64,000 nucleotides of DNA. It comes from Agaribacillus sp965228415. GTDB lineage: Bacteria > Bacteroidota > Bacteroidia > Cytophagales > Cyclobacteriaceae. The notes beneath the pieces were generated by a model. The model searched no databases and was not told the origin of the DNA. It saw only the letters and a program-made list of their open reading frames with translations. Numbering within the stretch: position 1 is the first letter of the stretch; every line of letters begins with the position of its first letter. Location of the stretch: contig OZ245814.1 in assembly GCA_965228415.1 (NCBI GenBank), positions 5,456,001 to 5,520,000 of the forward strand, read 5' to 3'. This document shows, piece after piece, positions 15,692 through 24,122 of the stretch. Position numbers and translations under genes: made by a program.

Positions 15692-16142
15692 TCTCAAATA
15701 AACAAGAAATACCGGCCACACGAACCGCGGCATACATGCCATTAACCCATGAACCGGTCACTGTAAAATCTTAAATGCTGAAAACAATCAGCCTTCTTAA
15801 TATTGTTATTGACACCTTAAGTACCCCATTTGCATATATTCTTTTTTTTACCATAAACTAAGGGACAATCTTAGTTAACAGTCGTCCGCTGTCACCTACT
15901 GTATGGATCGGTATAAGCTATCATGCAAAAGCGTGGTCTGAAATTGAGGCAACTGCCACATTGTTGATCCGGTTGAGATCTTTACCGCCCGGAATCACAA
16001 ATTCTTTTCTATGGCCGTGACAATTGCTATGCATTTCGTAACTTTTAGATGTAACTCAATATAATCTTTTTAATAAAATTAACCTAAATTGTAAGGCGAT
16101 TCGACATGAAACCGACATGATAAAAATAATTATTATAAACAC
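15692..16142. other. 451-bp divergent intergenic region between the propeller gene and xdhC
   Basis: It carries the promoters of two divergent genes. Visible structures are a 7-bp inverted repeat AACTAAG/CTTAGTT (15856-15876) with no U-tract, and a 37-codon antisense frame at 15921-16034. No recognisable promoter element stands out. The stretch 15890-16020 is richer in G/C than the flanks. Confidence 0.4.
15921..16034 (-). other. Possible small minus-strand reading frame (37 codons)
   Basis: An ATG-started frame encodes a peptide with MHSNCHGHRKEF, FVIPGGKDLNRI and VAVASISDHAFA. It is antisense to the xdhC leader, has one Cys and four His, and is not a family I recognise. It may be a small protein, a relic or chance. 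Confidence 0.18.
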
Positions 16143-17180
16143 ATGAAGGAATTATTGACATCGATTCAATCCTGGATCAGGCAGGACAAACCGTTTGCAT
16201 TGGCCAGGGTGATTTCCACCTGGGGCTCATCACCCAGACCAGTGGGTTCTTCTATGCTGGTGTCGGACAAAATGGAAATGGTTGGCTCGGTCAGCGGGGG
16301 GTGTGTGGAAGGCGCTGTAGTGAAAGCTGCCCAGGATTTTATCAATAATAGCGGCGGGGAGAAACTATCCTTTGGGATATCTGATGAAGATGCATGGACG
16401 GTTGGTTTAAGTTGCGGCGGCAAGGTTGAGATCTTTGTAGAACAATTTATGGCCTATGCTGACAGCACTGAACAACGGGAAGTATGGGATCAGCTTGAAA
16501 AAAGACTTGACGCCAACGAAAGCTGTCTGCTGGTTACCAAATTAGCAAATGGTGAGAATTTCAATACATTGATTTTACCGGATCGGTCTACATTTGGGAC
16601 AGATATACCGGAGGCATTGATCGATCAGGCTTTGGATATTTTCAATCAAAGAAAGAATGGTGTCATGGAATTTGAAGAGAGTCAGTATTTTGTGCATGTT
16701 TTTCCCAGAAGAAGCCAGCTATTGATTATTGGTGCCGCTCATATTACCGCCGACTTGGTACAACTTGGTAAAATGTTTGATTTTGAAGTGGTTGTGATAG
16801 ATCCGAGGGGAGCGTTTGCCCAAAAAACCCATTTTAAGGTGGCCCCCGATCAAATTATAGAAAAGTACCCGTCAGAGGTGCTCCCCGAGTTTACCCTGGA
16901 CGCCTATACCTACGCTGCCATCTTATCACACGATCCGAAAATTGATGACAATGCACTACAAATTTTGCTACCGGCCAACTTAAGCTATATTGGAGCTTTG
17001 GGTAGCAGGAAGACCCATGCCAAAAGAATTGAGCGGTTAAAAGCACTAGGCTTCTCCGAAGAAATAATTAACGAAAAAATTGATGCACCCATCGGCATGG
17101 ACATCAAAGCCAAGACACCGCGCGAAATTGCGCTTAGCATCATGGGTGAAATTATCAAAGCCAAAAATGCTTTTCATTGA
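16143..17180 (+). CDS. xdhC: XdhC/CoxI family molybdenum-hydroxylase maturation protein
   Basis: A 345-residue cytoplasmic accessory protein. XdhC proteins bind molybdopterin cofactor, assist its sulfuration by a cysteine desulfurase, and insert it into xanthine dehydrogenase-type enzymes. The N-terminal XdhC/CoxI domain (about 10-75) carries the signature GSVSGGCVEGAV (48-59). The C-terminal Rossmann-like domain (about 190-335) starts LLIIGAAHITADLV and includes VVIDPRGAFA and YIGALGSRKTHAKR. Full length for the family. It converges on sufU, the two stops overlapping by 7 bp, and faces MoeA, CoxG and SufS genes. The target enzyme is not encoded in the window. Confidence 0.92.
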   Translation: MKELLTSIQSWIRQDKPFALARVISTWGSSPRPVGSSMLVSDKMEMVGSVSGGCVEGAVVKAAQDFINNSGGEKLSFGISDEDAWTVGLSCGGKVEIFVEQFMAYADSTEQREVWDQLEKRLDANESCLLVTKLANGENFNTLILPDRSTFGTDIPEALIDQALDIFNQRKNGVMEFEESQYFVHVFPRRSQLLIIGAAHITADLVQLGKMFDFEVVVIDPRGAFAQKTHFKVAPDQIIEKYPSEVLPEFTLDAYTYAAILSHDPKIDDNALQILLPANLSYIGALGSRKTHAKRIERLKALGFSEEIINEKIDAPIGMDIKAKTPREIALSIMGEIIKAKNAFH

Positions 17181-17629
17181 CGGATGCCGTTCTCCTTCAG
17201 ATGGGCCTCCAGAAATTTCTTTACCTCCCTCCATCCCAGCGTAACGCAATCCATTCTCGATGGGAATTCATGGACAGCCGAAAAGGCTTCAAAAGCGGGA
17301 TCCATGGGTTCCTGATCTGCTCCGCTATTATGATCTAAATAGGCCAGAAAGGCGTTGCAATATTGATAAGCCTCGCGCCAATCTTGATTGTTAATCAATG
17401 TCGCCAAAACGGAATTGGAGGCTTTGGAAATTGCACAGCCAAAACCATGAAAATAGATTTTATCTATTTTTTCGGCGTCGGCATGGATATAAAAGTTATA
17501 ATTATCGCCGCATACGGGATTATTGGCAACGATTATATGATCACAAGGTATTTTCTTTCCAAAATGAAAAGGTTGTTTGCTGTGCTTCATGATGACCTCC
17601 TGGTACAGTGCTTTTAATCTGTCATTCAT
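17174..17629 (-). CDS. sufU: SufU-type iron-sulfur/sulfur-transfer protein
   Basis: A 151-residue NifU/IscU-like protein of the SufU type. In Bacillus-type systems SufU takes persulfide sulfur from SufS through a zinc site. The ligands are present: Cys40 and Asp42 in NPVCGDN, Cys65 in GCAISKAS, and Cys128 in RMDCVTLGW. I use the ATG at 17629, which overlaps the sufS stop in an ATGA junction, so translation is coupled; a TTG two codons earlier is less likely. No sufB, sufC or sufD is nearby, which is unusual. Given xdhC and moeA alongside, the sulfur could be meant partly for molybdenum cofactor sulfuration, but that is inference. Confidence 0.88.
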   Translation of the reverse strand: MNDRLKALYQEVIMKHSKQPFHFGKKIPCDHIIVANNPVCGDNYNFYIHADAEKIDKIYFHGFGCAISKASNSVLATLINNQDWREAYQYCNAFLAYLDHNSGADQEPMDPAFEAFSAVHEFPSRMDCVTLGWREVKKFLEAHLKENGIRQ

Positions 17630-18855
17630 GCCCAAAATTTTTGAATTTTTTTTAAAATTTCTACCATATGATCAATTTCCTCCGTGCTGTTGTAAATTGA
17701 AAATGACGCCCTCAGGGTTGCATTGACGCCCATCTGTTCCAGCAAAGGCTGGGTGCAATGATGTCCTGCCCTTAAGGCAATGTTTTCCTCCGCTAAAAAA
17801 GTAGCTACATCATGGGGGTGAATATCATCCAGCTGAAAAGAAACGATACCCGCGTAGGTTTCAGGACTGCCTACTACTGCTGCTGTCCCTATATCCGCTA
17901 ATCTTTCTTTAAAATAACGGGCCAGACCATGTACATAATCAGACGCCTCTAACCTGTCAATCTTATTTAAATAATCAATCGCCGAAGACAGTCCAAAAAC
18001 TTCGGCGATGGCAGCGGTGCCTGCCTCCAGATTGTGTGGATAGGGCATAAATGAGCTTTTGTGGAAGTCGACATGGGTAACCATACCTCCCCCATAATTA
18101 TAGGGGAGTATATCTTCGATGTGATCTGGATGTACATATAAAACACCTACACCAAAAGGTCCAAACATTTTATGGCTGGAGAAAACCAGAAAATCGCACC
18201 CAAGCATATCCACATTAATAGGGTGGAGACAAACACTTTGAGCGGCGTCAATTAAAACAGGTACCTTGTTCTTATGCGCTATTTCCACTATCTGTTCGAC
18301 CGGATTGATCGTTCCCAGGGTGTTGGAAATATGTGTTACGGCCAACATCCTGGTTTTGTTGTCCAGGAAATCACCGATGTTATCAATTTCAAGCTCACCG
18401 GATTTGTTAACCGGTATAACTCTCAGCTCAGCCTTTTTTTGCAAACAGATTTGTTGCCAGGGTATCAAATTAGAATGATGCTCCATGGCACTGATTACAA
18501 CGTTGTCTCCCGGTTGTAGTCTTGGGCCCAAAAAGCTATTAGCCACGACATTGATACCTTCTGTTGTCCCTTTGGTGAAGGCAATAGATTGCCCGGCATT
18601 GGCCCCAATAAAATCCTTTACTTTTTCCCTCCCCGACTCATAATCTGCTGTTGCATCGGTAGACAAGGCATATAATCCTCGATGTATATTTGCATTTCGT
18701 TCACTGTAAAATTTACTCACGGCATCAATGGTGGTCTGTGGCCGTTGGGTAGTGGCTGCATTATCAAAATACACCAGATCGGGATGATGCTGAAAAATTG
18801 GAAAATGAGATCTTATTAGATTTGGATCGATCATAGGTGAAGATGATGTTGACAT
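17626..18855 (-). CDS. sufS: Cysteine desulfurase, SufS type
   Basis: A 409-residue PLP-dependent group II cysteine desulfurase that converts cysteine to alanine and a protein persulfide. His126 (AMEHHSN), Asp203 (LIDAAQS) and the PLP lysine Lys229 (SSHKMFGPFG) are visible, as is the persulfide cysteine Cys367 in RAGHHCTQP. It is the first gene of a two-gene unit with sufU (4-bp overlap) and is divergent from moeA. The full-length match to SufS/CsdA is clear. It probably supplies sulfur for Fe-S clusters. With xdhC and moeA as neighbours, it may also sulfurate the molybdenum cofactor, as dedicated NifS-like proteins do for xanthine dehydrogenase. Confidence 0.95.
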   Translation of the reverse strand: MSTSSSPMIDPNLIRSHFPIFQHHPDLVYFDNAATTQRPQTTIDAVSKFYSERNANIHRGLYALSTDATADYESGREKVKDFIGANAGQSIAFTKGTTEGINVVANSFLGPRLQPGDNVVISAMEHHSNLIPWQQICLQKKAELRVIPVNKSGELEIDNIGDFLDNKTRMLAVTHISNTLGTINPVEQIVEIAHKNKVPVLIDAAQSVCLHPINVDMLGCDFLVFSSHKMFGPFGVGVLYVHPDHIEDILPYNYGGGMVTHVDFHKSSFMPYPHNLEAGTAAIAEVFGLSSAIDYLNKIDRLEASDYVHGLARYFKERLADIGTAAVVGSPETYAGIVSFQLDDIHPHDVATFLAEENIALRAGHHCTQPLLEQMGVNATLRASFSIYNSTEEIDHMVEILKKIQKFWA

Positions 18856-18991
18856 TTTACTGTCACCGGCTTTGAAAACCAGGCTATCAGATTAAATATA
18901 GTAATTATCCTATCAACAATTAGTCAATTTATCTCTAATATTATCCTTTGAATTAAAGCCTTGGGCTTGAACCGATAAATTGTAATCTATT

Positions 18992-20188
18992 ATGATAACT
19001 GTTGAAGAAGCGCAAAACATATTATTGAGTCATCAATTACCACTAAAAGCCGAGGCTTTGCCACTTGATCAATGTTACGGCAAAGTTTTACAAGAAGATT
19101 TATTTGCCGACAGAGATTTCCCCCCATACAACAGGGTTACGATGGATGGTATCGCCATTGACTATGCTGCTTTTTCCGCAGGTCAGAAAGTGATGACTAT
19201 TGAAGCTGTGGCAGCGGCAGGCGCACCACAGCTATCATTGGAAGACAGACATGCCTGCCTGGAAGTAATGACCGGGGCCATTTTACCTTTAGGAACAGAC
19301 ACCGTAATACGGTATGAAGACATTCGGACTGAAGATGGAAAAGCCACGATCGTGGAAGAAAACATCGTGCAAGGGCAAAATGTACATTACCAGGGTGAAG
19401 ACCGATCGGCAGGAGATCTTATTGTTAATAAAGGAACCGTTATATCGGCGGCAGAAATTGGGATCTGCGCCACCATAGGTAAGTCTGTTGTCAAAACAAG
19501 CCAGCTGCCAAAAGTAATGGTTATTTCCACAGGGGATGAATTGGTTGACATCGGGGAAACACCTAAAGCCCATCAGATCAGAAGATCCAATGTCTACCGA
19601 ACAGTATCTACGCTGGGTGAATTAGGCATAAGGGCAGATACGGCACATTTGCCGGATGACGAGGAAGAAATTCGAAAGAAACTAAGTGGGTTTCTGGAAA
19701 GTTACGAGGTGATCATGTTAAGTGGGGGTGTCTCCAAAGGGAAATTCGATTTCCTGCCTGCGGTATTGACGTCGCTGGGAGTACAAAAGTTATTTCACAA
19801 AATAAAACAAAGACCCGGAAAACCTTTTTGGTTTGGAACCCACCCCGGAGGCAGCGTTGTATTCGCTTTGCCCGGAAATCCAATTTCTTCTTTCATGTGT
19901 ATGCAGGCATATTTTATTCCCTGGCTACACCACAGCCTGGGAAGGTCAAACAATGACCTCCCTTATGCAATTTTATCTCAACCCATTCACTTCAAACCAG
20001 ATATGGTCTACTTTGCGCAAGTCAAGATTACCTTCAGCCCCGATGGGAGGTTATTGGCTTTACCAATAGAGGGCCATGGCTCAGGAGATCTGGCAAATCT
20101 GGTAGATGCCGATGGCTTCCTGCAATTACCAAGGGGCAAGGATGAGTTTAAAGCCGGAGAGGCGTACCCGCTGATTTTATTCCGATAG
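18992..20188 (+). CDS. moeA: Molybdopterin molybdenumtransferase MoeA
   Basis: A 398-residue MoeA/gephyrin-family enzyme that inserts molybdate into adenylated molybdopterin, the last step of Moco synthesis. All four domains are present in order: an N-terminal domain starting ITVEEAQNILL, the RDFPPYNRVTMDGIA active segment (about 47-61), the MPT-binding domain (about 175-320) with ISTGDELV, MLSGGVSKGKFDF and KPFWFGTHPGGSVVFALPGNP, and a C-terminal beta-barrel (325-395). It diverges from sufS across 136 bp. Other moa/mob genes are absent from the window. Confidence 0.95.
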   Translation: MITVEEAQNILLSHQLPLKAEALPLDQCYGKVLQEDLFADRDFPPYNRVTMDGIAIDYAAFSAGQKVMTIEAVAAAGAPQLSLEDRHACLEVMTGAILPLGTDTVIRYEDIRTEDGKATIVEENIVQGQNVHYQGEDRSAGDLIVNKGTVISAAEIGICATIGKSVVKTSQLPKVMVISTGDELVDIGETPKAHQIRRSNVYRTVSTLGELGIRADTAHLPDDEEEIRKKLSGFLESYEVIMLSGGVSKGKFDFLPAVLTSLGVQKLFHKIKQRPGKPFWFGTHPGGSVVFALPGNPISSFMCMQAYFIPWLHHSLGRSNNDLPYAILSQPIHFKPDMVYFAQVKITFSPDGRLLALPIEGHGSGDLANLVDADGFLQLPRGKDEFKAGEAYPLILFR

Positions 20189-20391
20189 AGGAAAGATCCC
20201 GCTAATCGCTGATAGTTTATACTCAACGTTCATGGAGGTCTGAAGAGCATTCATCTAAAAAATTTCATGTTTAAACACTTATCTGTTCGTGAATCAGGTA
20301 ATTTATCGATAATTATATTATATTCCCCCAACTTTAACTGTAAGCGCTAACGTAGAGGGCATGCTCCTGACAAAGATCTTCCTTTGACCGG

Positions 20392-21654
20392 ATGAAAGAA
20401 TTTTTGACCAACATTGTAAATATTGGTATTGATAGCACCTTGACCAATAAAGAGATCAGGCGAATAAAAATGCTTAATCTTTTTACATTGGTTTTATTTG
20501 TACTATTCATTTCTTATGTGATTTATAACCTCGCCTTAGCCAGGGCAGATATTGTCATTCTGGAAGCCGGCTTTGCCATGGCCATGCTCGTTGTAATCCT
20601 TTTTAACGGTATCAGAAAATACGCAATGGCCAAGATGACCTTTTTTTTACTGATAAATGGGTATGTCTTTTTATTTACGGTCTTTATCTTCCCTGGAAGA
20701 ATGCTTGAGTATATTTATTTCCTTTCAGCGCTGTTGCTGCTGATATTTTTTAGCCGCCCCCTTATTATTTATCTCTTTTATTTGGGAAATATTCTGTTGT
20801 TTTACCTGCCACAGGTTATTTACAAAGTTTATCCTCCCGAAGTATTTTCTTATGCCATTCCCCTTATATTATTCATTACTTATTTTGTGGTAATGAACTA
20901 TTTTATCAACGAGCAGGAAAAATATGAAAGACACATCTCCCAACAAAACAAGCGCCTGATAAAACTGAATGAAGAAAAAAATCAATTGATAGGTATTGCT
21001 GCCCATGATTTAAAAAGCCCTCTCAAAAGGATCGAAGGACTGATTTCGCTAATTAACCTTTCATCAGAGAATCTCACCGAGGAGCAAAAAGGATTAATAG
21101 AGAAAATATCGCATGTCTCAAAGGAACAGAACAAGCTTATTCTGGAAATATTGGATTTGGATAAAATTGAAAGTCAGGACCAGCAAATCGAATTAAAAAG
21201 AGGGAATATTATCAAGGTACTTGACAAGGTCATGGAAAGCTTTAGTCTTATTGCAAGGAATAAGGATATCCAAATTACCACCAACTATCCCAGTGAAGAG
21301 ATTTATGCGGAAATTGAAAAAAACTATTTAAGGCAAGTCTTTGAAAATATCCTTTCCAATGCTTTAAAATTCTCATCTGCCAATACCACGGTTGAAATAG
21401 GGGTGGAAATAATTGAAAACAAGGTATGCATAGCTATCAAGGATCAGGGCCCGGGGATCACCGAAGATGACATGCAAAAGTTGTTTGGCAAATTTCAGCG
21501 GCTTAGTGCCCAGCCAACCGGAGGAGAGGTATCTACCGGTCTGGGTCTTGCTATTACCAAAAAATATGTGGAGGCCATGAATGGTGCCATATGGTGCGAA
21601 AGTGAATTTGGTCACGGCGCCAAATTTATCGTTGAATTTATTCACCTGCCTTAA
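20392..21654 (+). CDS. Membrane histidine kinase without partner response regulator
   Basis: A 420-residue sensor kinase. Five or six TM helices lie between residues 28 and 171 with almost no external loop, so it probably senses a membrane or intracellular cue. A short coiled linker (172-197) leads to a HisKA domain with phospho-accepting His205 (AAHDLKSP), then HATPase_c with N box ENILSNALKFS, G1 DQGPGI and G2 TGLGLAI. It has no receiver domain, and no response regulator gene adjoins, so its partner must be elsewhere. It follows moeA by 203 bp and converges on an esterase gene. Confidence 0.9.
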   Translation: MKEFLTNIVNIGIDSTLTNKEIRRIKMLNLFTLVLFVLFISYVIYNLALARADIVILEAGFAMAMLVVILFNGIRKYAMAKMTFFLLINGYVFLFTVFIFPGRMLEYIYFLSALLLLIFFSRPLIIYLFYLGNILLFYLPQVIYKVYPPEVFSYAIPLILFITYFVVMNYFINEQEKYERHISQQNKRLIKLNEEKNQLIGIAAHDLKSPLKRIEGLISLINLSSENLTEEQKGLIEKISHVSKEQNKLILEILDLDKIESQDQQIELKRGNIIKVLDKVMESFSLIARNKDIQITTNYPSEEIYAEIEKNYLRQVFENILSNALKFSSANTTVEIGVEIIENKVCIAIKDQGPGITEDDMQKLFGKFQRLSAQPTGGEVSTGLGLAITKKYVEAMNGAIWCESEFGHGAKFIVEFIHLP

Positions 21655-21683
21655 AGGATAACCGGGAAGGCAATAATCGTTTC

Positions 21684-22469
21684 CTACTTTTTACTGAAAA
21701 AATAAATTAACGCATCGTCAATTAAAGGTCGCCAGTTATTCCAGTTATGCTCTTCATCCACCTCCTGGTATTTAATCTGATATCCCTGTTTATCAAGCAC
21801 TTTTTTTAAATGGCGGGTACCCACCTCAGTGTCATTTTTGGCACCGGTACTAAGATAAATTTTCAAAGGCTTTTTAGGACCTGTTTCATACTGCCTATAA
21901 ATATTCGGGCAAGGGTGCAGGGCGGGCGACATCATGGCCACCAGGCCAAACGTGTCATATGCATTGGCGCCAAAGTAACCCGCGTTTAGCCCACCAAATG
22001 AAATCCCCATAATAGCCCTTGCCTGTGGGGAATCGTCGGTTTGATGACCTTTATCAATCACTGGCACCAACTCATTTTTGACAAACTGTAAAAATATTTT
22101 ATTGCAAAGAAACTGGTTATCCCGCCTGTTAGTCTTCAGATCGTATGGATCCCGGTTATCAATAAAAACTGCGATAATGGGCTTTATTTGATGGGTGAAA
22201 ATTAGCTGATCAACCACCTCGGGCATGATTCCCTTAGAAATATACCACTGGCCATCAGTAACATATACTACCGGAATATCTTTTAAGTTTTGGGAGTTGG
22301 GTGGTGTATAAACCCTATACTGGAGTGAATATCCAAGTGATTGGCTTTCAATAATTTTATTCCCGGAAAGCTTTCCCTTCAACCCTTTTATTTCCTGGCC
22401 GGGAAGTGTGCTGATTGCTGCGAAGCCAACTAGCAGAAATGCCGCCAGCCTTTTCAAAAATGAAGACAT
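21684..22469 (-). CDS. Exported alpha/beta-hydrolase, esterase D family
   Basis: A 261-residue serine hydrolase resembling the IroE/Fes/EstD (PF00756) esterases. From the ATG at 22469 there is a signal peptide ending near STLPGQ; a TTG six codons earlier is a less likely start. The catalytic Ser sits in GISFGGLNAG, the likely His in DEEHNWNNW near the C-terminus, and the acid probably in the TEVGTRH region. Members hydrolyse ester bonds of siderophores, acyl sugars or formyl-glutathione; the substrate here is unknown. It stands alone between the orphan kinase (convergent) and the DUF1761 pair. Confidence 0.82.
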   Translation of the reverse strand: MSSFLKRLAAFLLVGFAAISTLPGQEIKGLKGKLSGNKIIESQSLGYSLQYRVYTPPNSQNLKDIPVVYVTDGQWYISKGIMPEVVDQLIFTHQIKPIIAVFIDNRDPYDLKTNRRDNQFLCNKIFLQFVKNELVPVIDKGHQTDDSPQARAIMGISFGGLNAGYFGANAYDTFGLVAMMSPALHPCPNIYRQYETGPKKPLKIYLSTGAKNDTEVGTRHLKKVLDKQGYQIKYQEVDEEHNWNNWRPLIDDALIYFFSKK

Positions 22470-22579
22470 AGTAACATTTACGCGCAAAGGCCGAAATCGT
22501 TTAAATAATTTGCTGATAGGGGATGGACTATCTCAATTACGGCTTATCCCGAATTGGGTATCAGGTTGCTTTTAAGTGT

Positions 22580-22612
22580 AAAAACCCCGGTTGTCCTGTC
22601 CGGGGTTTTTTC
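22580..22612 (-). terminator. Intrinsic terminator after the DUF1761 gene
   Basis: AAAAACCCCGG and CCGGGGTTTTTT flank a short loop. The stem is strong with an A-run before it and a T-run after it, so it can stop transcription in both directions. It lies directly behind the minus-strand gene ending at 22629 and shields the esterase promoter. Confidence 0.88.
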
Positions 22613-22628
22613 CATCTATTTTGAGTTA

Positions 22629-23033
22629 TTATTTCCAAACACCGAGGATAGCACCCATCACCACAAAGACGATGACGTGATATCCGGCATTTATTAAAAA
22701 CAGCTTCATGGATTTTCTTTCAAACAGGTAAGTAACACCTGTCGATGCAGCAACCCAACCAATACCGGCCAGGGCTCCGGCAGTTATCCCCCAAATAAGA
22801 TCTGCTGTATCGCCTAAAAATGCAGCGAGGTTAAAGGCCATCACAAACTCCAGCACAAAGGAGCCTCCAAAGATCGCAAGCATATTGGCACCTTTTAAAT
22901 CCTCTTCGTTAAATCCGTTTTCCTTCATCCATATCTTGGAAAACATGACGGGCGAGTACCATAAACCCCCAATCAGAAAAGCAGATAATGCTGCGACAAA
23001 AATTGCAAAGAAATTTAAGCTCGATATTTCCAT
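22629..23033 (-). CDS. DUF1761 membrane protein
   Basis: A 134-residue integral membrane protein of the DUF1761 family, function unknown. Four TM helices are visible (about 5-27, 50-73, 78-100 and 110-131), and the family hallmark GGLWYSPVMFSKIWM follows the first helix. It lies 39 bp downstream of a second, diverged DUF1761-like gene on the same strand, and a strong terminator follows. The three genes 22629-23997 probably form one unit with the VOC gene. Confidence 0.8.
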   Translation of the reverse strand: MEISSLNFFAIFVAALSAFLIGGLWYSPVMFSKIWMKENGFNEEDLKGANMLAIFGGSFVLEFVMAFNLAAFLGDTADLIWGITAGALAGIGWVAASTGVTYLFERKSMKLFLINAGYHVIVFVVMGAILGVWK

Positions 23034-23072
23034 AATTAATAAAGCTTTAGTTCAATAGTATTTTTAGGATTC

Positions 23073-23510
23073 TTACTGTGCCACGGATGGCACTTTATCT
23101 TTCTTTTTCCAAAAGATCAATAACAGTGTAATGATCTCGTATTTGATTAATACCACTATCTGATCGATCAGGGTAAGCTCAAAAGGCCTGAGCGTAAATG
23201 CGTTCTGCGTCGCCAGTTCCAGAAATAAAAAGGAAAACCAAAATAGAAAGGCCAGTTGTAATCCCTTCAAGGCGGTGGTAACATTTAAAGATTTAAAAAG
23301 CCATGCCAATGTATAGGCAAGCGCTACAGCTGATAGGATAGCCCAAATGAAATTTAATGGACTGAAGTCGGCAAAATCCTTTTCAGATACTTCGTTTAAC
23401 TCCATCCAGCGAATACCAAAAAACATGGTATCATACCATAGTGGCGGTAGAAATTGAACCACTACACCAGCTACCCAAACCGCAACGTGATTAATCTTTT
23501 GACTTTGCAT
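23073..23510 (-). CDS. DUF1761-like membrane protein (second copy)
   Basis: A 145-residue membrane protein with about four TM helices (8-26, 52-72, 82-102, 118-136). Its PLWYDTMFFGIRWMEL segment matches the WYSPVMFxxxWM element of DUF1761, so this looks like a distant paralogue of the next gene downstream. Function is unknown. It is flanked by the VOC gene upstream and the DUF1761 gene downstream, all on the minus strand with short gaps. Confidence 0.7.
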   Translation of the reverse strand: MQSQKINHVAVWVAGVVVQFLPPLWYDTMFFGIRWMELNEVSEKDFADFSPLNFIWAILSAVALAYTLAWLFKSLNVTTALKGLQLAFLFWFSFLFLELATQNAFTLRPFELTLIDQIVVLIKYEIITLLLIFWKKKDKVPSVAQ

Positions 23511-23631
23511 AATATCAAATTTTTGTGATTAGTGACTATTTAAGTTGTCGTGGTCGATACTTCCCCCACTTTGGTAAAGCCCGGTCAGATATGCCGACAA
23601 TATCCTTGCCACCAGATATTTGACCATAACA

Positions 23632-23997
23632 TTACGAGGCATTGGCGTCGGGTTGTAAGGCGCCTGAGACATAACCATCCGGGTCCTTGAAGTATATGAT
23701 AAACCCGACGGTAGGCACGGCCATTTTGGATACCACGATTTCACCTCCCTGGTCTTCAACAGCTTTGATGGTTTGTTCAATATCCGCAACCTCCACCGTG
23801 TTGATAATGGGTTGCTCAGGGTATTTTTGACTGGCGATGGCGCCGTTAATGCCAGGCACATCGTCTTCTCCGGTTTTTACCAGCCAATAGGGTTCCTCTC
23901 CCCATCGGTTAAATTCCCACCCAAATACCTCCCGGTAAAAAGCCATACTTCTATCCGGGTCCGTAGAGGGAATTTCAAAATGAATAACTCTTGACAT
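23632..23997 (-). CDS. VOC (glyoxalase/bleomycin-resistance fold) protein
   Basis: A 121-residue single-domain vicinal oxygen chelate protein. It shows the usual opening RVIHFEIPSTDPDRSMAFYREVFGWEF, the central VPGINGAI strand and the closing VGFIIYFKDPDGYVSGAL. Candidate metal ligands are His6 and a Glu in the NTVEVADIE region; such single-domain proteins often work as dimers. Members include glyoxalases, dioxygenases and antibiotic-binding proteins, so the substrate is not predictable. It heads a minus-strand group with two DUF1761 genes, and the LytS gene is divergent. Confidence 0.85.
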   Translation of the reverse strand: MSRVIHFEIPSTDPDRSMAFYREVFGWEFNRWGEEPYWLVKTGEDDVPGINGAIASQKYPEQPIINTVEVADIEQTIKAVEDQGGEIVVSKMAVPTVGFIIYFKDPDGYVSGALQPDANAS

Positions 23998-24122
23998 AAT
24001 ACTTTAAGTTTTTGATTTAAGGATGATTAAATATATTGTTAAATTTATTTCCATATTGCGATTAAAAACCGAAGCGGCTATATTCAATACTGAACCACCA
24101 AAATCAATGACTCTAACGTCTT

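Noticed and set aside
23529..23861. 110-codon minus-strand frame overlapping the VOC gene
   Set aside because: It lies in a different frame of the VOC coding sequence and has no family match; the VOC frame carries all the motifs.
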